From NCBI GenBank assembly GCA_016716705.1, contig JADJVF010000013.1:94724-158723 (forward strand): a DNA stretch of 64,000 nt, written 5' to 3'. This DNA comes from Holophagales bacterium (GTDB lineage: Bacteria; Acidobacteriota; Thermoanaerobaculia; UBA5066). This document shows positions 30,801 through 40,100 of this stretch, in pieces (position 1 is the first letter of the stretch; each line of letters begins with the position of its first letter). The notes beneath the pieces were generated by a model, which saw only the letters and a program-made list of their open reading frames with translations, was not told where the DNA came from and ran no database searches. Both the position numbers and the translations under genes were made by a program.

Positions 30801-33419
30801 CCGCCGGCCGCGCTCGCCAACCAGGCCGGGTTGCCGATCCCTGACGCCCACCGCGAGCTCCTCGAGCGGCCGAGCGACTTCCTCGTCGACCTCACCGCAC
30901 GGCCGCCGGCATTCTTCGATCCCCGCCGGCCGCGGCTCGCGGGACCGATGCTCCTGATGCTCGACCGCGTCGACGGCCTCTGGCCCGAAGCGGGCAAGGC
31001 CGGTCTCGGCCAGATGCGGGCCGTCAAGGACGTCGACACGGACGAGTGGTTCTTCAAGGCCCACTTCTTCCAGGACCCCGTGCAGCCCGGCTCCCTCGGG
31101 ATCGAGGCGATGATCCAGGCGCTGCAGCTCTTCATGCTCCAGGCGGGAATGGACGACGGGATCGTCGCGCCCCGCTTCGAGGCCATCGGGTTGGAGACGG
31201 AGCTGACCTGGAAGTACCGCGGGCAGGTCCTTCCGCACCACCGGACGGTCCACACGACGATCGAGATCACGGCGGCGGGCCGGGACGAGCGGGGCGCCTG
31301 GGCGACCTGCGAGGCGAGCCTCTGGTCCGACGGGCGGCGGATCTACGAGGCGACGAACCTCGGGATGCGGATCGTCCCCGGAACTCCGGGTGCCGGCCCC
31401 GGGATGGGCGAGATCGTCCTCGACCCGGAGTGCGACCGGTGGCTCCTCGATCACCGGCCCACCTGGACCGAGCCCGCGCTCCCGATGATGAGCATGGTCG
31501 ACCTCCTCGCGCGCGGCTCCACGGGCGACGGCCCGGTGACCGGCCTGCGCGACCTGCGAGTGAGCGGGTGGTTCCTCGTGAGCGAGCCGCGACAGCTGCG
31601 CTCTGAGCAGGACGGTGAAACCGTCCGGCTTCTCGCCGTCGCGCCGGACGGCGAGAAAGAGATTGCACGGGCCCGGGTGCGGCACGGCGCGTACGCGCCC
31701 CGCCCTGACCCGCTCCCCGAGGCGCTCGGCACCCTGGTCCCGCTCCCGTACGAAACCGGCGCGCTCTTTCACGGGCCCGCATTCCAGGTCGCCGAACGCC
31801 TCGTGATGGGGCGGGGCGAGTGTTCCAGCCTGCTGCGCACCGAGAGCGGCGTACCCGTCGGCCTTCTCAACCCGGGGCTACTCGACGGTGCGACGCACGG
31901 CATCCCGCACGCGGACCTCCACTCGTGGAACGACGCTTCCGATCCGGGCAAGGTCGCCTTTCCCGCCTTCATCCCCGAGATCGACTTCTTCGGTCCGACG
32001 CCGGTCACCGGCACCGTCCGGTGCGAGGTCCGCCAGCAGCCGTTCTTCGGAAGCCCCGACTACCCGGTCTTCCTCATCCAGCTCATCGGGCCGGACGGCG
32101 TCTGGTGCCAGCTCCGCCTCGTGGAGTCGTCCTTCCCCAAGGGGCCTCTCGGCTCGGCCGAACCCGCCGCGCGCCGCGCCTTCCTGCGCGACCGGGCCCC
32201 GGTCGAAGGGCTGCGCCTCTCGCGGGTCGAGGAGGGCGTCACGGTCCTGACGGACGCCCAGGTCGCGGCGACCGACTGGCTGGCCGGCACCGTCGCGGCC
32301 GTCTACGGCAGTCGCGAGACCGCGGAGATCGCCCGCGCCGAGCACGCCGCCGCCGCCCACTCGCTCCACCCGGGACGGGTCTTCGCGCAGCTCCCGCTCA
32401 CCCGCTTCGACCTCGATGTCGAGCGCGCGGGCGGCGAGGTGCGCGTCTCGGGCGACGGCCGCGGGACTCTCGACCTCGCGCCGCTCCGGAAGTTCTGGAC
32501 GCGCTGGTTCGACCGCGGGCCGTGGCCCGTCGAGGACCTCTACTACGGCCTCGTCGGCCGCTTCGTCGGCCGCGTCGTCGTCGAGGACCCGGAGGCGTAC
32601 GCGGCCCTGCGCGGCCGGAGCGTCCTCTACCTCGCGAACCACCAGACCGGCGTCGAGTCGCTCCTCTTCTCGATCGTCGCGTCGGCGCTGAACGAGGTCC
32701 CGACCGTCACGCTCGCCAAGATCGAGCACAGGGACACCTGGCTCGGGCGGCTCATCGCGCACGCCTTCTCCTACCCGGGCGTGACGGACCCGCGCGTGAT
32801 GACCTTCTTCGACCGCGAGGACAAGGCGAGCCTCGTCCGCGTCATCGGCGAGCTGGCCGCCGAGATGGCGGGACCGGGCCGCTCCGTCATGGTCCACGTG
32901 GAGGGAACGCGCGCCCTGAGCTGCCGGACGCCCGTCGAGAAGATGAGCGGCGCCTTCGTCGACATGGCGCTCGCGGTCGGCGCGCCCGTCGTCCCGGTGA
33001 GGTTCATCGGCGGCCTCCCGGCCGACCCGCTCGAGACGCGCCTCGAGTTCCCGCTCGGGATGGGCCGCCAGGACATCCACCTCGGAACGCCCCTGATGCC
33101 CGAGCGCCTGGCGGGCCTTCACTACGGTGCCCGCAAGGAGCTGGTCCTCGCGGCGATCAACGGTCTCGGGGTCCCGAACGCGGCGGAGCAGCCGTACCCC
33201 GGCGATGCGGAGCTCGAGAAGCGCGTAAGCGTCTGGCAGGCCGCGCGGGGCGTCTCGCACGAGCACGCGACACTCCGCGAGGTCCTCGCGGAGCTCGAGG
33301 ACTCCGGCGAAGAGGTTCGGCGGCTCCTCGCGGCTCCGGATGCCGCCGCCCTCGCCGGGGACGAGAGCCCGGCGGGGCGGTGGCTCCTGGAGATGGGCCG
33401 GAGGCTGCTGGGAAGCTGA
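24844..33419 (+). CDS. pfa3: Pfa3: PUFA/secondary-lipid synthase KS-CLF-AT-DH-DH-DH-acyltransferase, one frame break
   Basis: About 2,858 residues from GTG 24844. Domains in order: ketosynthase (C196 in DAACASS); chain-length factor, a KS look-alike with E637 where the Cys should be; acyltransferase with unusual GYSSG (S979) and the RFYTNAT C-terminal mark; two FabA-type double-hotdog dehydratases (active H in DGHFKNDPCMPG and KAHFFQDPVQPG, each after an inactive hotdog); a PKS-like dehydratase (LLDHRP, HGPAFQV, LLDGATHG); and a 1-acylglycerol-phosphate acyltransferase (NHQTGVES, VEGTR). One base is missing near 28170-28205 inside the AT end. FabA-type domains can isomerise as well as dehydrate, which is how such synthases leave cis double bonds. 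The end acyltransferase suggests direct transfer to a glycerolipid. Confidence 0.9.
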
Positions 33420-33453
33420 GAGGGCAGCCCCGGAGACTCCGTTCGCCGGGGAG

Positions 33454-34245
33454 TCAGCGCGAGCTGCGGCGGGGGTGGGCGGCGAGGACGAGGAGCGACA
33501 GCCCGTAGGCGATCAGCCCGGCGGCGACGAGTCCGAAGACGACGGGTCCCGATCCGAAATGCCTGATCGTGTGGAGCGCGGTTCCCGTTCCGCCCAGGGC
33601 CCGCGCGTTCTCGTCGAGCCCCGCCCGGAAGACGGAGGTCCCGACGATTGCGGCGACGATGCCGTGCGCCAGCATGCCGACGCGCGTGAGCACGGAGGTC
33701 CACTTCCGCTGCGTGCGAGCCATGATGGCGGCAGTGAAGTCGGCCGGAAGCCGGCCGAGCACGGCCCGCACCGCCTCCACGCCGCCAACCACGATGGCGA
33801 TCGCGCCTCCGAGCCCGAGCCCGAAGCGGCCCCAGTCGTGAGAGACGAGACGGGCGACGAGCTCCCGGAGCCCGGCCTCGTCGGCACCCGACCGGAAATG
33901 CAGGAGAACGCGCGCCGCCGCGATCGCGAGGACGAGCCCGCCCAGCCCGCCCGTGAAGTAGAGGACCCGTGCGAGGCTCTGGCGCGTGCGGACGCCCTGC
34001 ACGACGCGGAAGAGCACGAACGCGAAGAGACCGGCCACGACGATCCAGAGAATCAGTCGCCCGCCCGATCCGGTGAGGACCCTCGCGAGCGCGCCCGCCG
34101 GCCCGGTGGTCCTCCCGCGCTGGAGGACCGCGACGCGCGCCGCAATACCGCCGATCAGGACGTAGACGATCCCGCGCGAGAGGAACCCGAAGCGCGCGAG
34201 CGCCTCCGGCACCGCCTGCTCCTCGTTTCGTCCCCTGGCGAGCAT
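33454..34245 (-). CDS. DUF1206 family membrane protein
   Basis: 263 residues with six predicted membrane helices arranged as three similar pairs, each opening with a short amphipathic stretch (ARFGFLSRGIVYVLIGGIAA; then LVSHDWGRFGLGLGGA; then LTRVGMLAHGIVAAIVGTSV). This threefold repeat with a Gly-Arg/Gly-His-Gly turn is the DUF1206 pattern. The function of the family is unknown. ATG 34245. It converges with pfa3, 34 bases from its stop, and is the downstream member of a likely two-gene unit with the MgtC-like gene. Confidence 0.85.
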   Translation of the reverse strand: MLARGRNEEQAVPEALARFGFLSRGIVYVLIGGIAARVAVLQRGRTTGPAGALARVLTGSGGRLILWIVVAGLFAFVLFRVVQGVRTRQSLARVLYFTGGLGGLVLAIAAARVLLHFRSGADEAGLRELVARLVSHDWGRFGLGLGGAIAIVVGGVEAVRAVLGRLPADFTAAIMARTQRKWTSVLTRVGMLAHGIVAAIVGTSVFRAGLDENARALGGTGTALHTIRHFGSGPVVFGLVAAGLIAYGLSLLVLAAHPRRSSR

Positions 34246-34275
34246 GGGACGTGGCGGCTCAGTCGCCGGTCTTCG

Positions 34276-34752
34276 TCACCGGCGATCCTCGCCGTCGCGC
34301 AGGGCGAAGCGGCGCTCGAGGCGCGGCGACAGGACGAGGATCAGCATGACGAAGGTCGTGGTCGCGGCAATGATGACCCACGAGCCGCAGGCCGCGACGA
34401 TCCCGAGGGCGGCCGTGACCCACAGAGCCGCGGCCGAGGTCAGGCCGTGCACGCGGCCCGGGCCGCCCGGATCGCGAAAGATCTCGCCCGCGCCGAGGAA
34501 GCCGACTCCCGTTGCGACTCCCTGGATCACGCGCGAGAGCGAGTCCCCGCCCTGCGGAAGGCTCGTCTGAACCGGGATCGCGACGAAGAGCGCCGCGCCG
34601 AGGGCGACGAGCGCGTGTGTCCCGACACCGGCGGGCTTTCCGTTGCGAAAGCGGTTCCAGCCGATCGCAGCGCCCGCGAGCGCCGCGAGCAGGAGACAGA
34701 AAAGGAGGACGGGCTCGCCTGCGTGAGAGGCGAGATCAAGCCCGGAACCCAC
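34276..34752 (-). CDS. MgtC/SapB family membrane protein
   Basis: 158 residues with about four or five membrane helices and the family marks GAAIGWNRF, VQTSLPQ, GVGFLGAGEIFRD and VHGLTSAAALWVTAALGI. MgtC proteins are linked to survival at low magnesium and to tuning of the F-type ATPase, but many members are uncharacterised. The start is GTG 34752, chosen because GGAGG lies 7 bases upstream. The C-terminal soluble domain seen in MgtC of pathogens is absent, so this is the short SapB/YhiD form. It is followed after 30 bases by the DUF1206 gene. Confidence 0.87.
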   Translation of the reverse strand: MGSGLDLASHAGEPVLLFCLLLAALAGAAIGWNRFRNGKPAGVGTHALVALGAALFVAIPVQTSLPQGGDSLSRVIQGVATGVGFLGAGEIFRDPGGPGRVHGLTSAAALWVTAALGIVAACGSWVIIAATTTFVMLILVLSPRLERRFALRDGEDRR

Positions 34753-34864
34753 GACGACACCTCCGGAACGACGGACGTCTTGCGACCACTCTAGCGCAAA
34801 GGGCGGGGGCCATCCGGCCGTGGGTGTCTCCTGTCCGCGTTCCGAGTCGAGGCGAGCGCTCCGT

Positions 34865-35278
34865 TTAGCGCGTCAGCGTGAACGAGCCCGTGACCGGGTT
34901 ACAGCAGCCGAAACCGGTGGCACCCCCGGAGTAGGTCCCGTGCAGCGTCGAACCGGTGATCGTGGCGGTGCCCGTTGCGGAGCCCGAGCAGGGATACGAG
35001 AAGTAGAGGGTGAAGCTCGCGCGGTCTCCCTCGATCTGGCCCGCGACGTTCCCTCCGCCGAAGCCGGGGATCAGGGCTTCGAAATTGCAGCCGACCTGCG
35101 CGACGACCACGACTCCGGAACCGGAGCCCCCGCAAGAGTTGACGAACGAAGCGTCCCAGGTGCCGGACACCTGCCTGCACGACGGTTCCGTCGGCGAATG
35201 GCTGCCGACGCCGCAGGAGACGACCCAGAGGAGCGCGGCGGCCACGGCGGCAGACCGGACCGCGATTGTCCTGGACAT
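34865..35278 (-). CDS. Small secreted lipoprotein, function unknown
   Basis: 137 residues. ATG 35278 has AGGAG 7 bases upstream, so the longer frame to 35440 is rejected. A signal peptide ends in a lipobox (WVVSC, Cys22). The mature part has about 110 residues, is rich in Gly, Ser and Thr with six or so Cys, and reads like a small beta-sandwich (SGTWDASFVNSC, ASFTLYFSYPC, STLHGTYSGG, VTGSFTLT). That pattern resembles lipocalin- or META-like small lipoproteins, but I do not recognise a named family. It stands alone between the MgtC unit and the dehydrogenase. Confidence 0.68.
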   Translation of the reverse strand: MSRTIAVRSAAVAAALLWVVSCGVGSHSPTEPSCRQVSGTWDASFVNSCGGSGSGVVVVAQVGCNFEALIPGFGGGNVAGQIEGDRASFTLYFSYPCSGSATGTATITGSTLHGTYSGGATGFGCCNPVTGSFTLTR

Positions 35279-35463
35279 GGAGCTTCTCCTTCGGCGGGCG
35301 AGGAACCGCTGCGCGCGGTCTGAAGCTGGACGTCGCCAGGATCCGGCCGAGCGGAGCGGCTCGAGGCCCATCACTCGTCCGTACAAGAGCAGCCCGCGTG
35401 CCAGTCCGGGCGGTTCCAATTTCCGGACACCGGGCTCCATGCGGGGTGCATCATGCCGGGCGC

Positions 35464-36402
35464 ATGCGCCTGATTGCCGTCGTCCACCACCGCCACGAAG
35501 AGTGGGTCTGTGCGCTCCGCGAAGCCGAGACCCGCCTGGAAATCCGCGGCTTTCACCCGCGCGGCCCGCTCGACGATTCCTGGCTCGCCGGCGCCGAAGG
35601 CCTCTTCGTATGGAAGGTCCCGGAAGGGTTGATCGCGCGGATGCCCCGGCTGACCTGGATCCAGAGCGCGGGCGCGGGGGTCGACCACCTGCTCTCCGAC
35701 CCCTCCATCCCGGCCGCGTTGCCCATCACGAGGGCCGACGGGCAGTTCGGGCTCTGGATGGCGCGCTACACGCTCGTCCACCTCCTCGCGGCCACCCAGC
35801 GCATTGACGAGTGCCGCGAGACCCAGCGACAGCGCCGGTGGGCTCCCGGGCTTGTCCCCGAGGACCTGACCGGCCAGGTGGCGCTCGTTCTGGGCTTTGG
35901 CCGTATCGGGCGCCAGATCGGCCGAGCCCTCCGCGAGATCGGACTCGACGTCCAGGGCTTCGTTCGCACCTCGCGCCCGGACGCCGAGTTCCCGCTCCAC
36001 GCCACTCGCGATCTCGGCGCCTGGCTTCCGCGGGCTCGAGTCCTCGTCCTCTGCGCCCCGCTCACTCCCGAGACCCGCGGACTCGTCGACGCGAACCTCC
36101 TCGCCGCCGGCCACCCGCGCCTCGTCCTCGTCAACGTCGCGCGCGGCGGCCTCGTCGTCACGGCCGACCTCCTCGAGTCCCTCGACGCCGGCCGCCTCGA
36201 GCGAGCCGTCCTCGACGTCTTCGCCGAGGAGCCGCTCCCGCCGGACTCTCCCCTCTGGAGCCACCCGAAGGTCGTCGTCACCCCGCACCACTCGGGGCCC
36301 TCGACCCCTCGCGCCATGGTCCCCGACGTCCTCGAGAACCTGCGGCGGTTCGCGGAGGGCCAGCCCGTCGTTTGCGCGGTCGACCGAGCGCGCGGCTATT
36401 GA
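35464..36402 (+). CDS. D-isomer 2-hydroxyacid dehydrogenase (GhrA-like)
   Basis: 312 residues. The NAD(P)-binding turn is GFGRIGRQIG. The catalytic Arg is in NVARGGLV, the Glu in DVFAEEPLP, and the His in TPHHSGPS. Small size and the TWIQSAGAGVDHLL substrate loop place it with GhrA-type glyoxylate/hydroxypyruvate reductases rather than SerA. It reduces a 2-keto acid with NADPH or NADH, but the true substrate cannot be told. ATG 35464 follows a weak ribosome site. It stands alone; the gene behind it on the other strand is only a fossil fragment. Confidence 0.88.
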   Translation: MRLIAVVHHRHEEWVCALREAETRLEIRGFHPRGPLDDSWLAGAEGLFVWKVPEGLIARMPRLTWIQSAGAGVDHLLSDPSIPAALPITRADGQFGLWMARYTLVHLLAATQRIDECRETQRQRRWAPGLVPEDLTGQVALVLGFGRIGRQIGRALREIGLDVQGFVRTSRPDAEFPLHATRDLGAWLPRARVLVLCAPLTPETRGLVDANLLAAGHPRLVLVNVARGGLVVTADLLESLDAGRLERAVLDVFAEEPLPPDSPLWSHPKVVVTPHHSGPSTPRAMVPDVLENLRRFAEGQPVVCAVDRARGY

Positions 36403-36451
36403 GAAGGGCGACTCGCGAGCGGCCCGGCCTGGTCTCTCCCCTCCGGCGCCC

Positions 36452-36545
36452 CTAGCCGGCCAGACGCGGTCGACGCTGACGTTCTGAATCGTCTCGACGA
36501 GGGACGACATGACGCTCTGGAGCTTCTGCCTGACGTCGTCTCCTT
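36452..36545 (-). pseudogene. Fossil fragment of a flotillin/SPFH gene C-terminus
   Basis: About 30 codons on the minus strand match the C-terminal part of the SPFH protein encoded at 40886-42145. The run QKLQSVMSSLVETIQ is identical in both, followed by NVSVDRV against SVRVDRI. DNA identity is also high (36474-36533 against 41034-41093). No start, upstream SPFH domain or downstream tail is present. It fills most of the otherwise empty stretch 36403-36608. Confidence 0.75.
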
Positions 36546-36608
36546 CATCGTGAGGGAGCGCTCGCGACGGAAGGCCGGACGGCCCGATTCTCCGCGACGC
36601 AGAGCGAT

Positions 36609-37106
36609 CTACTTGACTGGAGTCGAACTCTCCGAGCGGTGCCCCGACGGATCGTAGGAATAGCGCGTCCGGCTTCCCGTCCCCTTTCCCGATTCTTCGA
36701 ACCGGACCTCCACCTTCTCGCTGATCCGACCCTGGGCATCGAACCTCTGTTCGACTCTCCGGCTGACGCGCCCGAGGCGGTTGAGATCTTCGTCAATGAT
36801 GTTCGAAGGCTGCTCGGAATCGGAAACGTACCCGAAGAGCGTCCTGTGAACGCCCTCCGGCGCGGTCGTCGTCGTGCGCGACGTCACCCGCCCCTTCAGG
36901 TCCTTCACGACCCTCTCGCCGGGCGTCGACTGCGCCCTTACGGCGCCGGATAGGACGAGCAGGCCGACGCTCAAGAGGCAGACGATGATCCTGGGAATGA
37001 TCCCTCCACGTAGCCGTTGGCACGACGGAGGGTTGTGAGGTGGTACCTCTCCGATTGATTCTGTTGGGCCGCCCGCACTCGGACCAGCGCGCAGGTATTC
37101 GTTCAC
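36609..37106 (-). CDS. Exported YD-repeat-like protein, function unknown
   Basis: 165 residues from GTG 37106, supported by AGGAG 6-7 bases upstream that overlaps the stop of the Calx-beta gene; translation is probably coupled. A long polar N-terminus precedes a signal-like helix (about 39-58, VCLLSVGLLVLSGAVRAQ). The mature part has repeating short strands (DLKGRVTSRTTTT, NRLGRVSRRVEQRFDAQG, TRYSYDPSGHRSE), the phrasing of RHS/YD repeats, but only four or five units. It could be a small extracellular beta-sheet protein working with the Calx-beta protein. No firm function. Confidence 0.6.
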   Translation of the reverse strand: MNEYLRAGPSAGGPTESIGEVPPHNPPSCQRLRGGIIPRIIVCLLSVGLLVLSGAVRAQSTPGERVVKDLKGRVTSRTTTTAPEGVHRTLFGYVSDSEQPSNIIDEDLNRLGRVSRRVEQRFDAQGRISEKVEVRFEESGKGTGSRTRYSYDPSGHRSESSTPVK

Positions 37107-37115
37107 TCGTTTCTC

Positions 37116-40100
37116 CTATCGGAAGTAGCCGGAGACGTCTATCACTGCGTGTGTGGTCCCCCCCGGGCTCCCCGGCATCCGGCAAAGCAGCGTGAACGCC
37201 CCGTTCGCGCCGAGCCTGACGAACGTGAGGCCGGCGCGCGTTCGCCCCCCGGAGAAGCTGAGCACGCTCGTTCCGGGGGCCGCGGTTCCTGCCGCGTACG
37301 CCTGGATGTGACCCGTGCCCGTCGGAGCGACCGCCGTCACATTGAGGATCACAGTCCTGGCTTCGGGCGGGATCCCGCAGGCTCCCGCGGCAGCCACGAC
37401 CCGCTCGACATCGACCGCCAGTGCCGGCCCGATCTCCCGAGAGTCGAGCAGACGGCAGGGTTGCAGTGTGTGGAAGCCCATTGGCCCGTCGGCGTCATCG
37501 TTCCGTATCGTGGCGGTCGCTCCCGAGGGAGGCCCGGCGACAGCGCCCTCCGCCCCGACCAGGTTCAGGGAAAAGCTCTCGTCTTCTTCGACGGAGTTGT
37601 CGCCGAGGACCGAGACCTGGATGACGCCGTTGGTCTCCCCGGCGGGAAGGACCATCGACCCCGAGAACGGCGTGTAGTCGACTCCCTGACTCGCTGTCCC
37701 GTCCTCGGTGGCGAAGCTCACAGTGACCGGAGAGCTGCTCGGTTCCGACAGCCAGACTGGAAAGTCGAGACTCGCCGTCCCGCTGTCGCCTTCTGCCACA
37801 GACGAGCCCGCGACCCACACCCGGCGTACCCGTGGTACGCCCGAGCGATAGCGCACGGAGCCGTAGAGCGCCGGGTCGCCCCCCTCGCAGTGTTGTTCGT
37901 AGTCGGCCGCGAATCTGAGGATCTTGCCATCCGTGCCGTATTCGAGCTCGAGGATCGTGTACCGGCCGGTGAGCATGTTGCAGCCCCGCCCATCCCCGGA
38001 AACATCGAGTCCGGGCGTCGTCCGGTCGGGATAGCCGGGCCGCGTCGCCCCCAGGTAGACGCCCGGCTTCAGAGCCACACCCGATATGGGGACGAAATAG
38101 AGGTCCCACCACGTCGAACCGTTGAAGTGAACGTGCACTCCGCGTTCAAAGTTCTCGGCGGTGATGGTCCCGTCCTCCCAGGTCAGCGTGAACTGGCTGC
38201 CTCCGCCAATCCAGTCGCCGGGTTCGCTGTTGAAGTAGAGAAACGTCTTGTAGGGGTCGTCGTTGAGAATCGTGCCCACACCATGCCCGAAGCCGATCGG
38301 AGCTCCCGCACTGTTGCTCAGCACGAACGCGAGCGTCTCGTCGTCTTCCTGCACCGTGTCGCCGAATACCGTGACGGGCACGGTCAGCTTCGTCGTCCCG
38401 ACGGGGAACGTCGCCGTTCCCGAGGCCGCCGTGTAGTCGCTGCCGGCCGTAGCCGTGACGTCGACGACCTGGTAGTCAACTGTCACGACCGTGTCGGCGG
38501 GAGCCGGCAACGAGATCTCGAAGTTCAGGTTCCACGAGCCGTCGTCCGCCTCGTAGCGCGAGACGGAGTTGACGGCGAGGCGCGGGACGACGGGGACGCT
38601 TGAGTTGTATCGGACCCACCCGAAAAGCGCGGCGGTGGCGCCGTCGCAGTGCTGCTCGTAGTCGATCGCGAGCCTCAGGACCTCCCCCCCGGCGCCGTAC
38701 TCGGCTTCGAGGACCGTGAACTTGCCGATCAGTAAGCTGCAGCCGCGACCCTCACCTTCGACGCGCATGAGGGGCGTCGTCGAGGAGCCATAGCTCCAGC
38801 CCGTCGCCCCTAGGTAGTCACCCGGGGCCAGCGGGTGACCTGTGGGAGGGATGAAATGAAGGTCCCACCACAGTGTGCTCGCGTAGGCGATGTGAACTCC
38901 ACCGTCGACGCGCTCCGCGACGAAGGTCCCGTCCGCCGGTGTGCGCGTGAACCGATGGCCCACGCCAACCCAGTCCCCGGGCTCGCTGTTGAAGTAGAGG
39001 AGCGTCTTGTAGGGGTCGTCGTCGAGAATCCTGCCATCGCCCTCGCCGAATGCGATGGGCGCCCCGGCGGCATTGCTCAGCGACAGGGTGAACGCCTCGT
39101 CGCCTTCCTCCATCAGATCGCCGTGCACCGGCACCGTCACCGGCACCGCCGTCTCCCCGGGAGGGAACGTGGCGGTTCCCGATACGTGGGTGTAGTCGCT
39201 GCCGGCAGTGGCCGTGCCGTCCACCGTCTCGTAGTCCACCGTGACGGCGGCGTCGGCAGGAGCCGACAGCGAGATCACGAACCCCATGTTCGACGATCCG
39301 TTGTCCCCCTCGTAGACCCTGGCGGGGCCGACAGAGACGCGGGGGCCGCGCGGCATACTCGAGCGGTAGCGCACCGAGCCGAACAGGGCCGGGCCTTCCA
39401 GGTGGCAATGCTGCTCGTAGTCCGCCGCGAACCTCAGAACCTCCCCGCCTGCTCCGTACTCGGCTTCGAGGACGACAAAGCGGCCATCGACCATGCCGCA
39501 GCCCCGCCCATCTCCCGACACGTCGAGGCCGGGCGTCGTCGGAGACTGGAACGGGTAGCGCGTTGCCCCTTCGTAGCTTCCGGGCGTCAGGATCTCACCG
39601 GTCGGTGGAGCGAAGGAGAGGCCCCAGTCCGTCGAACCGTCGAAGGCGGCATGAACGGCGCTTCCGACTTGCTCGAGAGTTATGTTCCCCTCTACCGGCG
39701 TCAGCGTGAACTGCTGGCCCAGGCCGACCCAATCGCCGGGCTCGCTGTCGAAGTGGAGGTACGTCTTGTCGGGGTCGTCGTTGAGGATCGTACCCAGGCC
39801 TGCGCCGAAGGCGATCGGCGCTCCGGAGGCTTCGCTCAGCAAGAGAGTGAGGGTCTCGTCGCCTTCCTCCGCCACGTCGCCGAGCAAGGGCAAGGCCACG
39901 ATCGCCATCGTCTCGCCGACCGGAATCGTCGCCGTTCCGGAGACCGCGCTGTAGTCGCTGCCGGCCATGGCCGTGCCGTCAGCCGACTGGTAGTGCACTG
40001 TGACGGCCGTGTCCGCGGGTCCAGAGAGCGACACGATGAAAGCCAGCGTGGACCAGCCCACATCGCCCTCGTAACGCCAGGCCGGGCCGACGGCGAGGCG

